Assembly (NCBI GenBank): GCA_017447745.1
Contig: JAFSMW010000121.1
Location: 1 to 53,412, forward strand
Source of the DNA: Thermoguttaceae bacterium
Lineage (GTDB): Bacteria; Planctomycetota; Planctomycetia; Pirellulales; Thermoguttaceae
Length of the DNA: 53,412 bases
Direction of reading: 5' to 3'
This document shows positions 25,250-33,174 of this stretch, in pieces. The notes under the pieces were generated by a model. It did no database searches. It was not told where the DNA came from and saw only the letters and a list, made by a program, of their open reading frames with translations. Numbering within the stretch: position 1 is the first letter of the stretch; every line of letters starts with the position of its first letter. A program made the translations under genes and the position numbers.

Positions 25250-25565
25250 TTTACGCCGCTTGACGGCAAGCCGTCAAGTACGAAAGCGGCGGCAAGCCGC
25301 CGCACTCCACATACGCGGCTGTATCAGCCGCCGACGGCGAGGCGCCGCTCCCAGTCCGCGCTGCCGCGCGTTTGCCAAAAACCGCTCCCGTTGGTCGCTT
25401 TGTCCCATTCTGGTACTTCGACGTAGCCGAAAACCTTTCTGGATCGCGGACGTAAGTCCGCAAAATGAAAATTCGCTTCGGCGGGCGAAACGCCCGCGAA
25501 CCGGGCTGAACAAAGGTTTTCTGTTACATCAGGAAACGTAGCCCGAGGACGGGCTACATCCAGAG
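25250..25565. repeat. Dense cluster of short palindromes
   Basis: Successive GC-rich hairpins occupy most of this stretch: CTTGACGGCAAGCCGTCAAG, GCGGCGGCAAGCCGCCGC, a GCGGCTGTATCAGCCGC stem, GCGGACGTAAGTCCGC (class V), GGCGGGCGAAACGCCCGC and GTAGCCCGAGGACGGGCTAC. Each has a 3-6-nt loop. No coding sequence is supported in 25101-25717. Confidence 0.6.
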
Positions 25566-25717
25566 AAGGTTTTCTGTTGCATCGGTTTGGTATGCACACT
25601 TCTCAACGTTTTGTTCGCCGTTCCACGCATAGAACGTTATCTTTAAAACTTCGCGTACTTTGCGAACTTCGCGTGAGGATTTTTTCCGGGGGCTTACGCA
25701 CCCCGGCTCGCCTAGCG

Positions 25718-27127
25718 TTATTCCGCCGTTTCCGGTTCGTCGTCCTGGAGAATCGTCTGTTCCTGGAAGTTGCGGGAGATCAGGAAGAATCCAACGACGT
25801 CTACAACCAGCAGGACGAAGAATAACATGTAGTAGTTCGTTCCCTTAAGACAGGCGAAGTGGGCATTTTTGTCGATGAGCATGTTCAGCGAGCCAACCAG
25901 CAGGTTTCCAATGGCGATCGGCATCGTATAGAAACTCATAATCAAGGACTTCATCGTTTTAGGCGCTTGTTTGTACGCCAGTTCCAACGAGGAAACGGAA
26001 ATGAGAATCTCGGCTACGGTAATAATAATGTACGCCAAAATCTGCCACGACTGGTTGAGCGCAATAACGTCGCCCTGCCGGTGATATTCAAAATACAGCG
26101 GGAACGCCGCTGCAATCGCGCCGATAATCAGACCGAATTTGATTTTTCGGACAAGCGTCAGGTTGATAAACTTGTTAATAAACGGATAAACCGCGACCGT
26201 AAAGAAAGGAATCAGCCCCAAAATCAAAGCGGGATTGAGCGCCTGCATCTGGTCGGGAAGGATTTTGAACTCCCGAACGCTGTCTGGGAGGATCGTACAT
26301 TGATAGAAAATTCGCGAGTCCATGCTGGCGCCCTGCTCGACCCAGCGGGAGCCGGTCTGATCGTACATCGCCCAAAACGGGACAAGGAACAGATAAATCA
26401 GCAAAACCTTTCCAATAGCCTGCAGCCCTTCCTTGCTTTTGATTTCTTTGAGGAAGTTATTGGTCGAGACGGTTCGCTTGGCGTACTTCTTTCTGCCGAG
26501 CCAAAAGACTAGCGTCGCAATCACCATTAAAACGCCGGGCACGCCAAAGGCGACGTGAGGCCCGTATTTTTCTCTCAGCCAGGGCGTCAAGAGCGTCGAA
26601 AAGAAAGACCCGAAGTTAATCGCCAGATAAAACCAGTTGTAAATATTCGACATCAAACTTTGGTTGGACGCATTAAACTGGTCGCCGACGAACGACGACA
26701 CGCACGATTTAATTCCGCCTGACCCCAACGCGATAATCGTCAACCCGAGCAGCAGCGCGCCCTTTTGCGTCATGCCGATAGCCTCGCACGGCAGCGCCAG
26801 GACAAGGTGCCCAACGCAGTAAACCAGCGACAGATAGAAAATAACCTTGTATTTCCCCCAGAACAGGTCAGCCAGCAGCGCGCCGAAAAACGGCAGGAAA
26901 TACACCGCGAAGTTGAACATGTGAATCACTCCCGTCGCTTCCTCTTTGGACATCGGCGTTAAGAGGGATTGCGTCATGTACAGCATCAAAATCGTTTTCA
27001 TGCCGTAGAACGAAAACCGTTCCGCCGCCTCGTTCCCGATAATATACGGAATGCCTGCTGGCAGCTTGGGCTTTTCTTCTGACGGAACTTCGTTATTGAC
27101 CAATACAGCGTCTTCTGTTTGACTCAT
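25718..27127 (-). CDS. POT-family proton-dependent peptide transporter
   Basis: A 469-residue inner-membrane transporter of the major facilitator superfamily, taking up di- and tripeptides with protons. The family signature NEAAERFSFYGMKTIL lies in the first helix (ExxER-like motif retained as EAAERF). The GSGGIKSCVSSFVGDQF segment matches the second POT signature. About a dozen hydrophobic helices are seen. An acidic tail ends the protein. The start is the ATG at 27127, with a heptamer tract immediately upstream; no clear ribosome site. Confidence 0.9.
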   Translation of the reverse strand: MSQTEDAVLVNNEVPSEEKPKLPAGIPYIIGNEAAERFSFYGMKTILMLYMTQSLLTPMSKEEATGVIHMFNFAVYFLPFFGALLADLFWGKYKVIFYLSLVYCVGHLVLALPCEAIGMTQKGALLLGLTIIALGSGGIKSCVSSFVGDQFNASNQSLMSNIYNWFYLAINFGSFFSTLLTPWLREKYGPHVAFGVPGVLMVIATLVFWLGRKKYAKRTVSTNNFLKEIKSKEGLQAIGKVLLIYLFLVPFWAMYDQTGSRWVEQGASMDSRIFYQCTILPDSVREFKILPDQMQALNPALILGLIPFFTVAVYPFINKFINLTLVRKIKFGLIIGAIAAAFPLYFEYHRQGDVIALNQSWQILAYIIITVAEILISVSSLELAYKQAPKTMKSLIMSFYTMPIAIGNLLVGSLNMLIDKNAHFACLKGTNYYMLFFVLLVVDVVGFFLISRNFQEQTILQDDEPETAE

Positions 27128-27129
27128 GG

Positions 27130-27250
27130 GAGGTTAGGGAGTAGGGAGTAGGGAGTGGGGAATAGGGAATAGAGAGTAGGGAATAGGGAGTAGGGAATAG
27201 GGAATTTCGCTTTGCGTCAACTCCTCACTCCTCACTCCTCATTCCTAACT
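27130..27250. repeat. Long heptamer tandem tract forming an inverted repeat
   Basis: The first arm (27130-27208) is about eleven 7-bp units alternating AGTAGGG, AATAGGG, AGTGGGG and AGAGAGT. The loop holds CGCTTTGCGTCAA. The second arm (27221-27250) is CTCCTCA repeats and TTCCTAA. It fills the gap between two same-strand genes and touches the stop codon of the FAD protein. Confidence 0.8.
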
Positions 27251-28661
27251 AACTAAGCGCCGCCGCGACGTCGTTGGAAACAATTACGCCGTAGTTGACT
27301 GCGCCCAGCCAGCCGGACATGATAATTCCGACCGAGCCGGTATGGTACAGCCCGGCGATCTGATCCGGCAGATGTCGGCTAACGTCCAGACCTTCAAACT
27401 TCGTACCGAAACTGGCGCCGGCGAGATGGAGCGTGTATCGCTGGAACGTCTTCGGCGTTGCCGCTTCGGTGTAAATCGCACGTTCGTGAATGTTGGGGAC
27501 GTACTTTTCCAGAGCGTCTAAAGTCGTGTTAATCAAATCCTGTTTGGATTCCTTGTAACGTTCCGGCGACAGGTTGTTCCAGTCGGCGAAATTCGCGTTG
27601 GAACTGGCGACAATGGCGCATCGGTTAACGCCGGGGCGCGTTTTGGGATAGTAGAACGAGTACGTTCTGCTGGTAATGTTTCGTGACAAGAGCATGTCCG
27701 TATCGAATTCCGGCGCGACGGACGTAAAGAGCAAATCGCCGCAGACGTCTTCGTCCAGCATGTCCCCTTCCGCCATTCCGATATAAACCTGCGTTGACGA
27801 GTTGTTAACTCGCACCGATTTCGCCTGTTGAATGAAATTGGGATCGAAGTGGAACCCGCCGACCATGTCGAAAATCGTCGTCAGCAGGTTGCCGTTGGAG
27901 ACGACCGCCCGGGTTTTGACAATCTTCTTCCCATCGGGCGTTGCCAGCATGACGGACGACACCTTGCGTTTCCCGTCGCTTTCGTCAACGTCAATTCCCA
28001 CCGCTTTTGTTCTCATGGAAATATCGACGCCGTTTTTGAGCATTTCCGCCTTCATCAGCTCGATAAGCTGATCCGTCCCGCCGGAGAACGTAAAAACGCC
28101 TTTGGACATGAAGTTGGAAAAGACGATTCCGTACGACACCGCCGGGTCGTCCAGCGTCGAGCCATTAGCGTAAGTAATCGGCTCCATCAGCAGACGAACA
28201 ACGTCTTTTCTGCCGGGAAAATGCTGCTCAAACAGATCCCGTGCAGTGAGCGTCAAATCGTCTGTAAAGTTCATCGATCGGGCGTGATCAAAAAACGCAA
28301 CGACGTTTTCCCGGGGAACGTTGAATTTATTGACCAGCAATTCAGTAAAATCTTCCCGGTTAAACGTCGTCGTGAGCGAAAACATCGGGTTGTCAAACTT
28401 GATGTTTTTCAGCTGAACGATGCGGTCGGCAATTTCCTTTGTCCAGTAGCGGCGGCAGGATTTAATCATCCCGACGGGGAACCCGTGCAGCGAGACGTCG
28501 AAAATCAGCCCCCCCGGGCGACGAAACCACGCCGCCAGCCCGCCGAGCTGAAAATGCTGCTCGCATAAAAGAACCTTGAACCCGCTGCGCGCCAGCGTAT
28601 TCGCCGCCGTCATGCCGCCAAGCCCTGAGCCGATAACAACAATATCGTATGAGTCTTGCAT
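27249..28661 (-). CDS. FAD-dependent oxidoreductase, phytoene desaturase-like
   Basis: A 470-residue flavoprotein of the CrtI/amine oxidase group. The N-terminal dinucleotide-binding motif is [20 protein letters not shown] followed by a conserved acid (CEQH) and [11 protein letters not shown]. The C-terminal FAD motif is [22 protein letters not shown]. Such enzymes desaturate or isomerise carotenoid or related isoprenoid substrates, but no other carotenoid gene is nearby, so the substrate is unknown. It is followed on the same strand by the POT transporter gene and preceded by nusB. Confidence 0.75.
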   Translation of the reverse strand: MQDSYDIVVIGSGLGGMTAANTLARSGFKVLLCEQHFQLGGLAAWFRRPGGLIFDVSLHGFPVGMIKSCRRYWTKEIADRIVQLKNIKFDNPMFSLTTTFNREDFTELLVNKFNVPRENVVAFFDHARSMNFTDDLTLTARDLFEQHFPGRKDVVRLLMEPITYANGSTLDDPAVSYGIVFSNFMSKGVFTFSGGTDQLIELMKAEMLKNGVDISMRTKAVGIDVDESDGKRKVSSVMLATPDGKKIVKTRAVVSNGNLLTTIFDMVGGFHFDPNFIQQAKSVRVNNSSTQVYIGMAEGDMLDEDVCGDLLFTSVAPEFDTDMLLSRNITSRTYSFYYPKTRPGVNRCAIVASSNANFADWNNLSPERYKESKQDLINTTLDALEKYVPNIHERAIYTEAATPKTFQRYTLHLAGASFGTKFEGLDVSRHLPDQIAGLYHTGSVGIIMSGWLGAVNYGVIVSNDVAAALS

Positions 28662-28663
28662 TG

Positions 28664-28702
28664 TTTAGTTAGTTAGGAGTTAGGAGTGAGGAGGGAGGAG
28701 TT
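28664..28702. repeat. Heptamer tandem tract
   Basis: Units of the type TTAGTTA, GGAGTTA, GGAGTGA, GGAGGGA fill the 41 bp between nusB and the FAD protein gene. Confidence 0.6.
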
Positions 28703-29182
28703 TTATTTTTTCTCTCTTGCGATTTTGTCCAAAATGCCGTTGACGAACGCGGCGGAATTTTCCGAGCCGAACATTTTGGCAATTTCGACCGCTTCGTTGA
28801 TGACAATCGCTGCGGGCGTGTCTGTATAAAGCAATTCGAAAGCCCCAACGCGGAGAGCGTTTCTGTCCGTAAGAGCCATTCGGGCGAGCGTCCAGTTTTC
28901 AGCGTGAGATACAATCTTCTCGTCGATTTCCGCCTTGTGCTTGCGGACGCCGTTGATGAGGTTCATTGCCATTTCGACCTGTTTTGGACCGCGGAGCGTG
29001 TCGCGAATCATGCCCTCGTCGAGTTCCGCCGTCAAGTCGGAATTCGACTCCTGCGGATTGGCGTCGTCCTGAACGCACATCTGAAACGCGACAATGCGCG
29101 CTCGAGTGCGTTTATCCATTTTTTGCAATGCTTCTTTATCTTCGTCTTCCGGAATATAGGAGGGAAGCGGATGTTCAGTCAT
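28703..29182 (-). CDS. nusB: Transcription antitermination protein NusB
   Basis: A 159-residue RNA-binding protein that joins NusE (S10) at boxA for rRNA antitermination. It has the RTRARIVAFQMCVQDD start, the LTDRNALRVGAFELLY core and the VINEAVEIAKMFGSENSAAFVNGILDKIA C-terminal helices diagnostic of NusB. A good promoter (29249-29276) lies about 60 bp upstream of the start codon. Confidence 0.93.
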   Translation of the reverse strand: MTEHPLPSYIPEDEDKEALQKMDKRTRARIVAFQMCVQDDANPQESNSDLTAELDEGMIRDTLRGPKQVEMAMNLINGVRKHKAEIDEKIVSHAENWTLARMALTDRNALRVGAFELLYTDTPAAIVINEAVEIAKMFGSENSAAFVNGILDKIAREKK

Positions 29183-29248
29183 GTTTGGTAATCAGGGATT
29201 TAAGTTAAGAAATAATATCCGTCGAATCGTCGGCGTTTAAGTATATAT

Positions 29249-29276
29249 ATTATAGCGGATTGAATTGGGCGGTCAA
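29249..29276 (-). promoter_or_regulatory. Promoter of nusB
   Basis: Minus-strand TTGACC (29276-29271), 16-bp spacer, TATAAT (29254-29249). Confidence 0.6.
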
Positions 29277-29316
29277 GGGATACAACTATAAAATATAGGC
29301 GAACCGAGAATTAAAG

Positions 29317-29418
29317 GCGAGCCGGGAACGTAAGTTCCCTGGCTTAGCGACAATCGACTAATTTTCGCTCGTTGGTTTCTGGTCGTATGCCCACGGGTTG
29401 ACACCCGTGGCTCGCCTA
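29317..29418. repeat. Pair of class III hairpin repeats
   Basis: GCGAGCCGGGAACGTAAGTTCCC (29317-29340) and the inverted CCACGGGTTGACACCCGTGG with CTCGCC (29390-29418). The two GGCGAGCC words point toward each other across about 80 bp. Confidence 0.65.
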
Positions 29419-29428
29419 GATTGATTTT

Positions 29429-30223
29429 TTATTCCAACAATCCAACGACCGGCAAATGGTCAGAGGGTTTCTCGCCGGCGCGCATGTCAATTTCCATTTT
29501 GACTTCCTTGAATCGGGCGGCGGTCGGACGCGTGGCGAGAATATAGTCGATTCTCAAGCCGTCTTTGCGTTCAAATCCCAAACTTCGGTAATCGTACCAC
29601 GAATAATCGACCTTTTGCGGGTACAATTCCCGAAAGACGTCATGGAACCCCCATTTAAGCAGCGCGTTAAACTTCTCTCGCAACAGCGGATAGCCCAGCG
29701 GTCCGCCTTCGTAAGTTTGCGGCGATTTGGCGTCGATGGCAGAACGGAAAACGTTCATGTCGCCAACCAGAACAATCTCGTCGTCCGGCGTGGCGGAAAT
29801 GAGAAGCTCGTTTAACAGCGCGTCGTACCAGTCCAGCTTGTACTGGGCTTTTTCCGTACCCGGCTGATCGCCGACTGGAACGTAACAGTTGACCACCCGA
29901 ATCGTTCGTCCTTCGTCGTCCGTATACCATCCCGAAAGAAGACGGGCGCACGATTTTCCGTTGAACGTATCGTCCCAGTACTCAAACCCGACCTGAACGT
30001 CGTCCGGTTCCATTCTCGACAGAATCGCAACGCCGTTGTACGTCTTTTGAGCGTTGAGAATGACGCTGTATCCCGCATGTTCAATTTCCTCAAACGGAAA
30101 CTGTTCTTCCGTGCATTTGATTTCCTGAAGACAGACAATATCCGGCTGATCCTGCTGAAGCCATGTAATCAAACGAGGCAAACGACTGCGAACAGAATTG
30201 ACATTCCAAGTGGCGATAAGCAT
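29429..30223 (-). CDS. xthA: Exodeoxyribonuclease III
   Basis: A 264-residue AP endonuclease/3' exonuclease for base excision repair. Motifs of the exonuclease III family: ATWNVNSVRSRL, the metal-binding Glu in CLQEIKCTEEQFP, the catalytic GDMNVFRSAID and the C-terminal SDHLPVVG. Length is typical. It sits alone; a GAAAGAG sequence before the ATG could be a weak ribosome site. Confidence 0.94.
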   Translation of the reverse strand: MLIATWNVNSVRSRLPRLITWLQQDQPDIVCLQEIKCTEEQFPFEEIEHAGYSVILNAQKTYNGVAILSRMEPDDVQVGFEYWDDTFNGKSCARLLSGWYTDDEGRTIRVVNCYVPVGDQPGTEKAQYKLDWYDALLNELLISATPDDEIVLVGDMNVFRSAIDAKSPQTYEGGPLGYPLLREKFNALLKWGFHDVFRELYPQKVDYSWYDYRSLGFERKDGLRIDYILATRPTAARFKEVKMEIDMRAGEKPSDHLPVVGLLE

Positions 30224-30291
30224 GATACTCTTTCTAATTAAATTGATAAAAACAAACGGATAAAAACCGACTCGTCAATCAAGCGGCAGCG

Positions 30292-31314
30292 CTACTCTCG
30301 AGGCAGATTGACTTTTCCGTCCAGCTTTCCGGCGAAGAAATCGCGGAGGGCTTCAGCGTAGCCGTCGGGAATGTCCATGTGATCCTGGCGATGAATTACA
30401 AACGCCAGTTTCCCCTGACGGGACTCCACGCCGGACGCGGTTTTGTAATTCTTCAACGCCTGAACGTACGGAACAACCGAGTCTCGTTTTCCGTGGGTAA
30501 TCAAAACGTTCCCGGTATACTTTTGGAGTTTTGAATTCGTATCCATTTTGGTAGAAACCAACGACGCCCCGCCGAGAATAGCGTTGTTCGCCATGTCGGT
30601 AATGCTGCTGAACGTGCTCTCCAGAACAACGGCTCGACAGGGCGTTCCCGCCTTCTGCATGTCCATCGCCAGCTGCATCGCCATCGCGCCGCCCAAGGAA
30701 CGTCCCATCGGAATGACCTGTCCCGGTTCAATTCCCGCCAGTTTGACGAATTCTTTCATGCCAGCCAACGCGTCGGCATAACACCTTTTTTCTGTCGGCG
30801 AACCCGTACTTTCTCCGTATCCGCTGCAGTCAACGGCAAAGACTTCCGCATTTAAGTTCTTTACCAGCCACGCATTATAATAATAATGATGAGTCAGATT
30901 TCCGGAATTGCCATGAAAATAGATAATATAGCAGTCCGGTTTCTGCCCCGGTTCCAAATTGGGCTTGATTCTCCAGGCGTGAATTCGATTTCCGGAAGGC
31001 GACTGATAATATACGTCTTCCGGCTTGTACGGAACTCGATCAGGATTCCAATGCCGGGATACGGACTTCGTTGGAACAAAAACAAAACGGTCGCCCAAAC
31101 TGGCAGCCTCCAGAACGGACATCGTCCCGGTAAGCAATATCAGAATCATCAGCAAATACTGAGCCAGCCGAATCCCCATCGACGCCATGCGAGAATTAGT
31201 TTTGCGTCTTTTATTCATAAATGCCAGACAAATCAAAATCAATAACATAATGACTGTTGATAAAATCCACATTTGATTAAGCTCCGTAATATAGTCGAAT
31301 AAACCACTGTACAA
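30292..31314 (-). CDS. Membrane-anchored alpha/beta hydrolase
   Basis: A 340-residue protein. Two N-terminal transmembrane segments (about 15-33 and 48-70) precede an alpha/beta-hydrolase domain with the nucleophile elbow GRSLGG, oxyanion-region YFHGNSGN, SGYGES, and a catalytic Asp (GKRDSVV) and His (RQDHMD). It resembles BEM46-type hydrolases; the substrate is unknown. Its first 38 bp overlap the end of the DUF2752 gene, so the two are probably translated together. A later start is possible but would remove the first helix. Confidence 0.75.
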   Translation of the reverse strand: MYSGLFDYITELNQMWILSTVIMLLILICLAFMNKRRKTNSRMASMGIRLAQYLLMILILLTGTMSVLEAASLGDRFVFVPTKSVSRHWNPDRVPYKPEDVYYQSPSGNRIHAWRIKPNLEPGQKPDCYIIYFHGNSGNLTHHYYYNAWLVKNLNAEVFAVDCSGYGESTGSPTEKRCYADALAGMKEFVKLAGIEPGQVIPMGRSLGGAMAMQLAMDMQKAGTPCRAVVLESTFSSITDMANNAILGGASLVSTKMDTNSKLQKYTGNVLITHGKRDSVVPYVQALKNYKTASGVESRQGKLAFVIHRQDHMDIPDGYAEALRDFFAGKLDGKVNLPRE

Positions 31315-31705
31315 AATACAGACCTAAAAAAATACAGAAACATTGCGTCCAGTACGGGAAATACCAATCTGGAAGCCCGCGGCGAAGACGAATCAACGCC
31401 CAAATGCGATACGGGATTTGACTCAAGAGCAGGACGTACGCCGCCGCACCCCAGGGATGAAAATGAATCGCCTCAATCACGTTTCCATGCGCCATGCAGA
31501 CAAAACATCGGGTCATGCCGCAGCCGGGACAGTCGTGCCCAGTCATAATCTTGAATCCGCACAGCTTTGGCGACGGTTTATCATTCCAAAGAAATCGACA
31601 ATGTTTATCCGGCGTTAAAACCATCGTCATCGGCGCCAAAACAAAAGCCAGACAGACAATCAAAACCAGGACATGAACAACGGCAGAACGGACAACGTCA
31701 GACAC
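31277..31705 (-). CDS. DUF2752 family membrane protein
   Basis: A 142-residue protein with about three hydrophobic segments and the DUF2752 signature HDCPGCGMTRCF. An HPWGAA motif follows in the next helix. The function of the family is not established. It overlaps the downstream hydrolase gene by 38 bp. An intrinsic terminator for the preceding lipoprotein gene lies just upstream. Confidence 0.8.
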   Translation of the reverse strand: MSDVVRSAVVHVLVLIVCLAFVLAPMTMVLTPDKHCRFLWNDKPSPKLCGFKIMTGHDCPGCGMTRCFVCMAHGNVIEAIHFHPWGAAAYVLLLSQIPYRIWALIRLRRGLPDWYFPYWTQCFCIFLGLYFVQWFIRLYYGA

Positions 31706-31725
31706 AGTTGAAAATTATACAAACA

Positions 31726-31757
31726 ATAAAAAAAGAGCGTTTGAAATCAAACGCCCT
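31726..31757 (-). terminator. Intrinsic terminator of the small lipoprotein gene
   Basis: Read on the minus strand, GGGCGTTTGATTTCAAACGCTC forms a GC-capped stem and is followed by TTTTTTT. It lies 83 bp after the lipoprotein stop codon. Confidence 0.75.
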
Positions 31758-31839
31758 TATATGCATTCAATAATGAAGATTTGAATAAATCAAAATCAGC
31801 ATCATTGTCGGAATTTAATCCACAAACGTAATTAGCAAA

Positions 31840-32055
31840 TCATTCAACCGGAGCTTCGGGAGCGGCTTCTTCAGCCGGAGCAGCTTCTTCAGCAGCCGGG
31901 CCAGCTTCGGTAGCGGTTTCATCAGCCGGAGCGGTGGCAGCGGGGGTTTCATCAGCCGGAGCGGCGGGGGTGGTGTCAGTAGCGGCCGGTTGATCGCAAC
32001 CAACAACAGCCAAACCAAACAAGCAAGCGCAAACGAAAGCGAAAGTCTTTTTCAT
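31840..32055 (-). CDS. Small Ala/Glu/Pro-rich lipoprotein
   Basis: A 71-residue protein. A signal peptide (KKTFAFVCACLFGLA) ends in the lipobox VVGC, so the Cys near residue 20 would be lipidated. The mature part is a low-complexity chain of Ala, Pro, Glu, Asp and Thr with an AAP.ADE-like repeat and strong negative charge. The ATG at 32055 is set by a GAGAGGAA ribosome site and the start of the signal; a longer frame upstream lacks both. An intrinsic terminator follows. Function unknown; comparable small anionic lipoproteins may act as spacers at the outer membrane. Confidence 0.75.
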   Translation of the reverse strand: MKKTFAFVCACLFGLAVVGCDQPAATDTTPAAPADETPAATAPADETATEAGPAAEEAAPAEEAAPEAPVE

Positions 32056-32350
32056 TTGTTTATTCCTCTCAAATACGATAACCAACGCTTTTAATATTAA
32101 CACAATACTTATTAAACGTTGGAAAAACTTATTACGCATATATAATAACTCTTTTTTTTAGAACTTTCAAGGAGTACCTATAATAATTTCTCGAAAAAAT
32201 ATTAAAAAATTTTAAAAAAACTCAAAATTCATCGTAAACTTGGCGAAATTTGGTTATTTACAGTAGATCATTCGTAATAATCGTTACATCTTAACACGAA
32301 TTTAGCGCGTAACGTAAAAAATCATTTTTTCAATCAAAAGTTCTTCCCCC

Positions 32351-32356
32351 TATAAT
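32351..32356 (+). promoter_or_regulatory. Candidate -10 box upstream of the Cys-rich secreted protein
   Basis: TATAAT with only a weak TTTCAA -35 element 17 bp upstream; the leader to the ATG would be about 85 nt and contains a small ATGGAA/TTCCAT stem. The rest of 32056-32446 is A/T-rich with no other supported feature. Confidence 0.4.
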
Positions 32357-32446
32357 GTCGATGTTGTTAACATCCTCAATGGAAGCTAGTTGTTTCCATC
32401 ACAACAAAAAGATTTTTCAACCCATTTTTAAAAAGGAGTTTCTGGT

Positions 32447-33058
32447 ATGAAACGTGTAGTCATTAGTGTTGTTGCGATTATTTGTCTTGTTAGCGCTTAC
32501 AGCGCTCAGGCTGCTCTTTTCGGATGCAGTTCCTGCAATCCTTGCGGACCTGCTTGCGACCCAGCTCCAGCCTGCGCCGCTCCCGCTGCTCCGGTTTGCG
32601 CTCCTTGCGCTCCAGCTCCCGCCTGCGCTGCCCCCTGTACTACCTGTGGTCCTGTCGCCCCGGCTTGTGGAACCTGCGATCCCTGCACTCCGTGCTTCCC
32701 GGTTCTTCGTTGCGTCTTAGGCAACATTCGCGACATTTTCAGCTGCAAATGCAATCAGTGCGGTATGCCCGCTGACGCTTGCGGTTGCGGAGTCCCGGCT
32801 CCGGTTTGCGCTCCCGCCGCCCCGGCTTGCGGTTCCTGCGGAGCTTGCGACACCTGCGCTCCGTGCAAACCCCGCCTGTTCAGCGATCCTTGCTATCCGT
32901 TCAACGGCTTCTTCGCGAACCTGTTCGCGCCTTGCACCCCCTGCGGTCCGGTTTGCGGTTCCTGCGAACCTGCTCCGGCTTGCGGCACCTGCGCTCCGGC
33001 TCCGGCTTGCGCCGCTCCCGCTGCCCCGGCTTGCGCTCCGGCCCCGGCTTGCAACTGA
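32447..33058 (+). CDS. Cys/Pro/Ala-rich secreted protein
   Basis: A 203-residue protein. A Sec signal peptide (residues 1-22, ending SAQA) is followed by a mature chain made largely of Cys, Ala and Pro. The Cys occur in CxxC and APAC-type repeats (for example CAPAPAC, CGTCDPC, CTPCGPVC), roughly 40 in all, with two short less repetitive inserts (about 85-105 and 145-165). It would be heavily disulfide-linked or metal-binding outside the cytoplasm. Cys- and Pro-rich wall proteins are known in planctomycetes; membership of that group is inference. An AAAGGAG ribosome site precedes the ATG and a strong terminator follows, so it is a single-gene unit. Confidence 0.8.
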   Translation: MKRVVISVVAIICLVSAYSAQAALFGCSSCNPCGPACDPAPACAAPAAPVCAPCAPAPACAAPCTTCGPVAPACGTCDPCTPCFPVLRCVLGNIRDIFSCKCNQCGMPADACGCGVPAPVCAPAAPACGSCGACDTCAPCKPRLFSDPCYPFNGFFANLFAPCTPCGPVCGSCEPAPACGTCAPAPACAAPAAPACAPAPACN

Positions 33059-33094
33059 GCTAAATAATTTAAAACATTAAAAAACAGTAAACAA

Positions 33095-33133
33095 AACAGG
33101 GAATCGATTATCGTCGATTCCCTGTTGTTTTTT
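33095..33133. terminator. Intrinsic terminator, likely bidirectional
   Basis: A 13-bp perfect stem (AACAGGGAATCGA / TCGATTCCCTGTT) with a 6-nt loop, followed by GTTTTTTAT on the plus strand and a T-rich tract on the minus strand. It separates the convergent Cys-rich gene and ftsH. Confidence 0.85.
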
Positions 33134-33174
33134 ATAATTTCAAAGGTAAATTTATAGAAGGATCAGTCCTTATT

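Noticed and set aside
27130-27250. CRISPR-like array
   Set aside because: The repeats are contiguous 7-bp units without spacers, and no cas gene is nearby.
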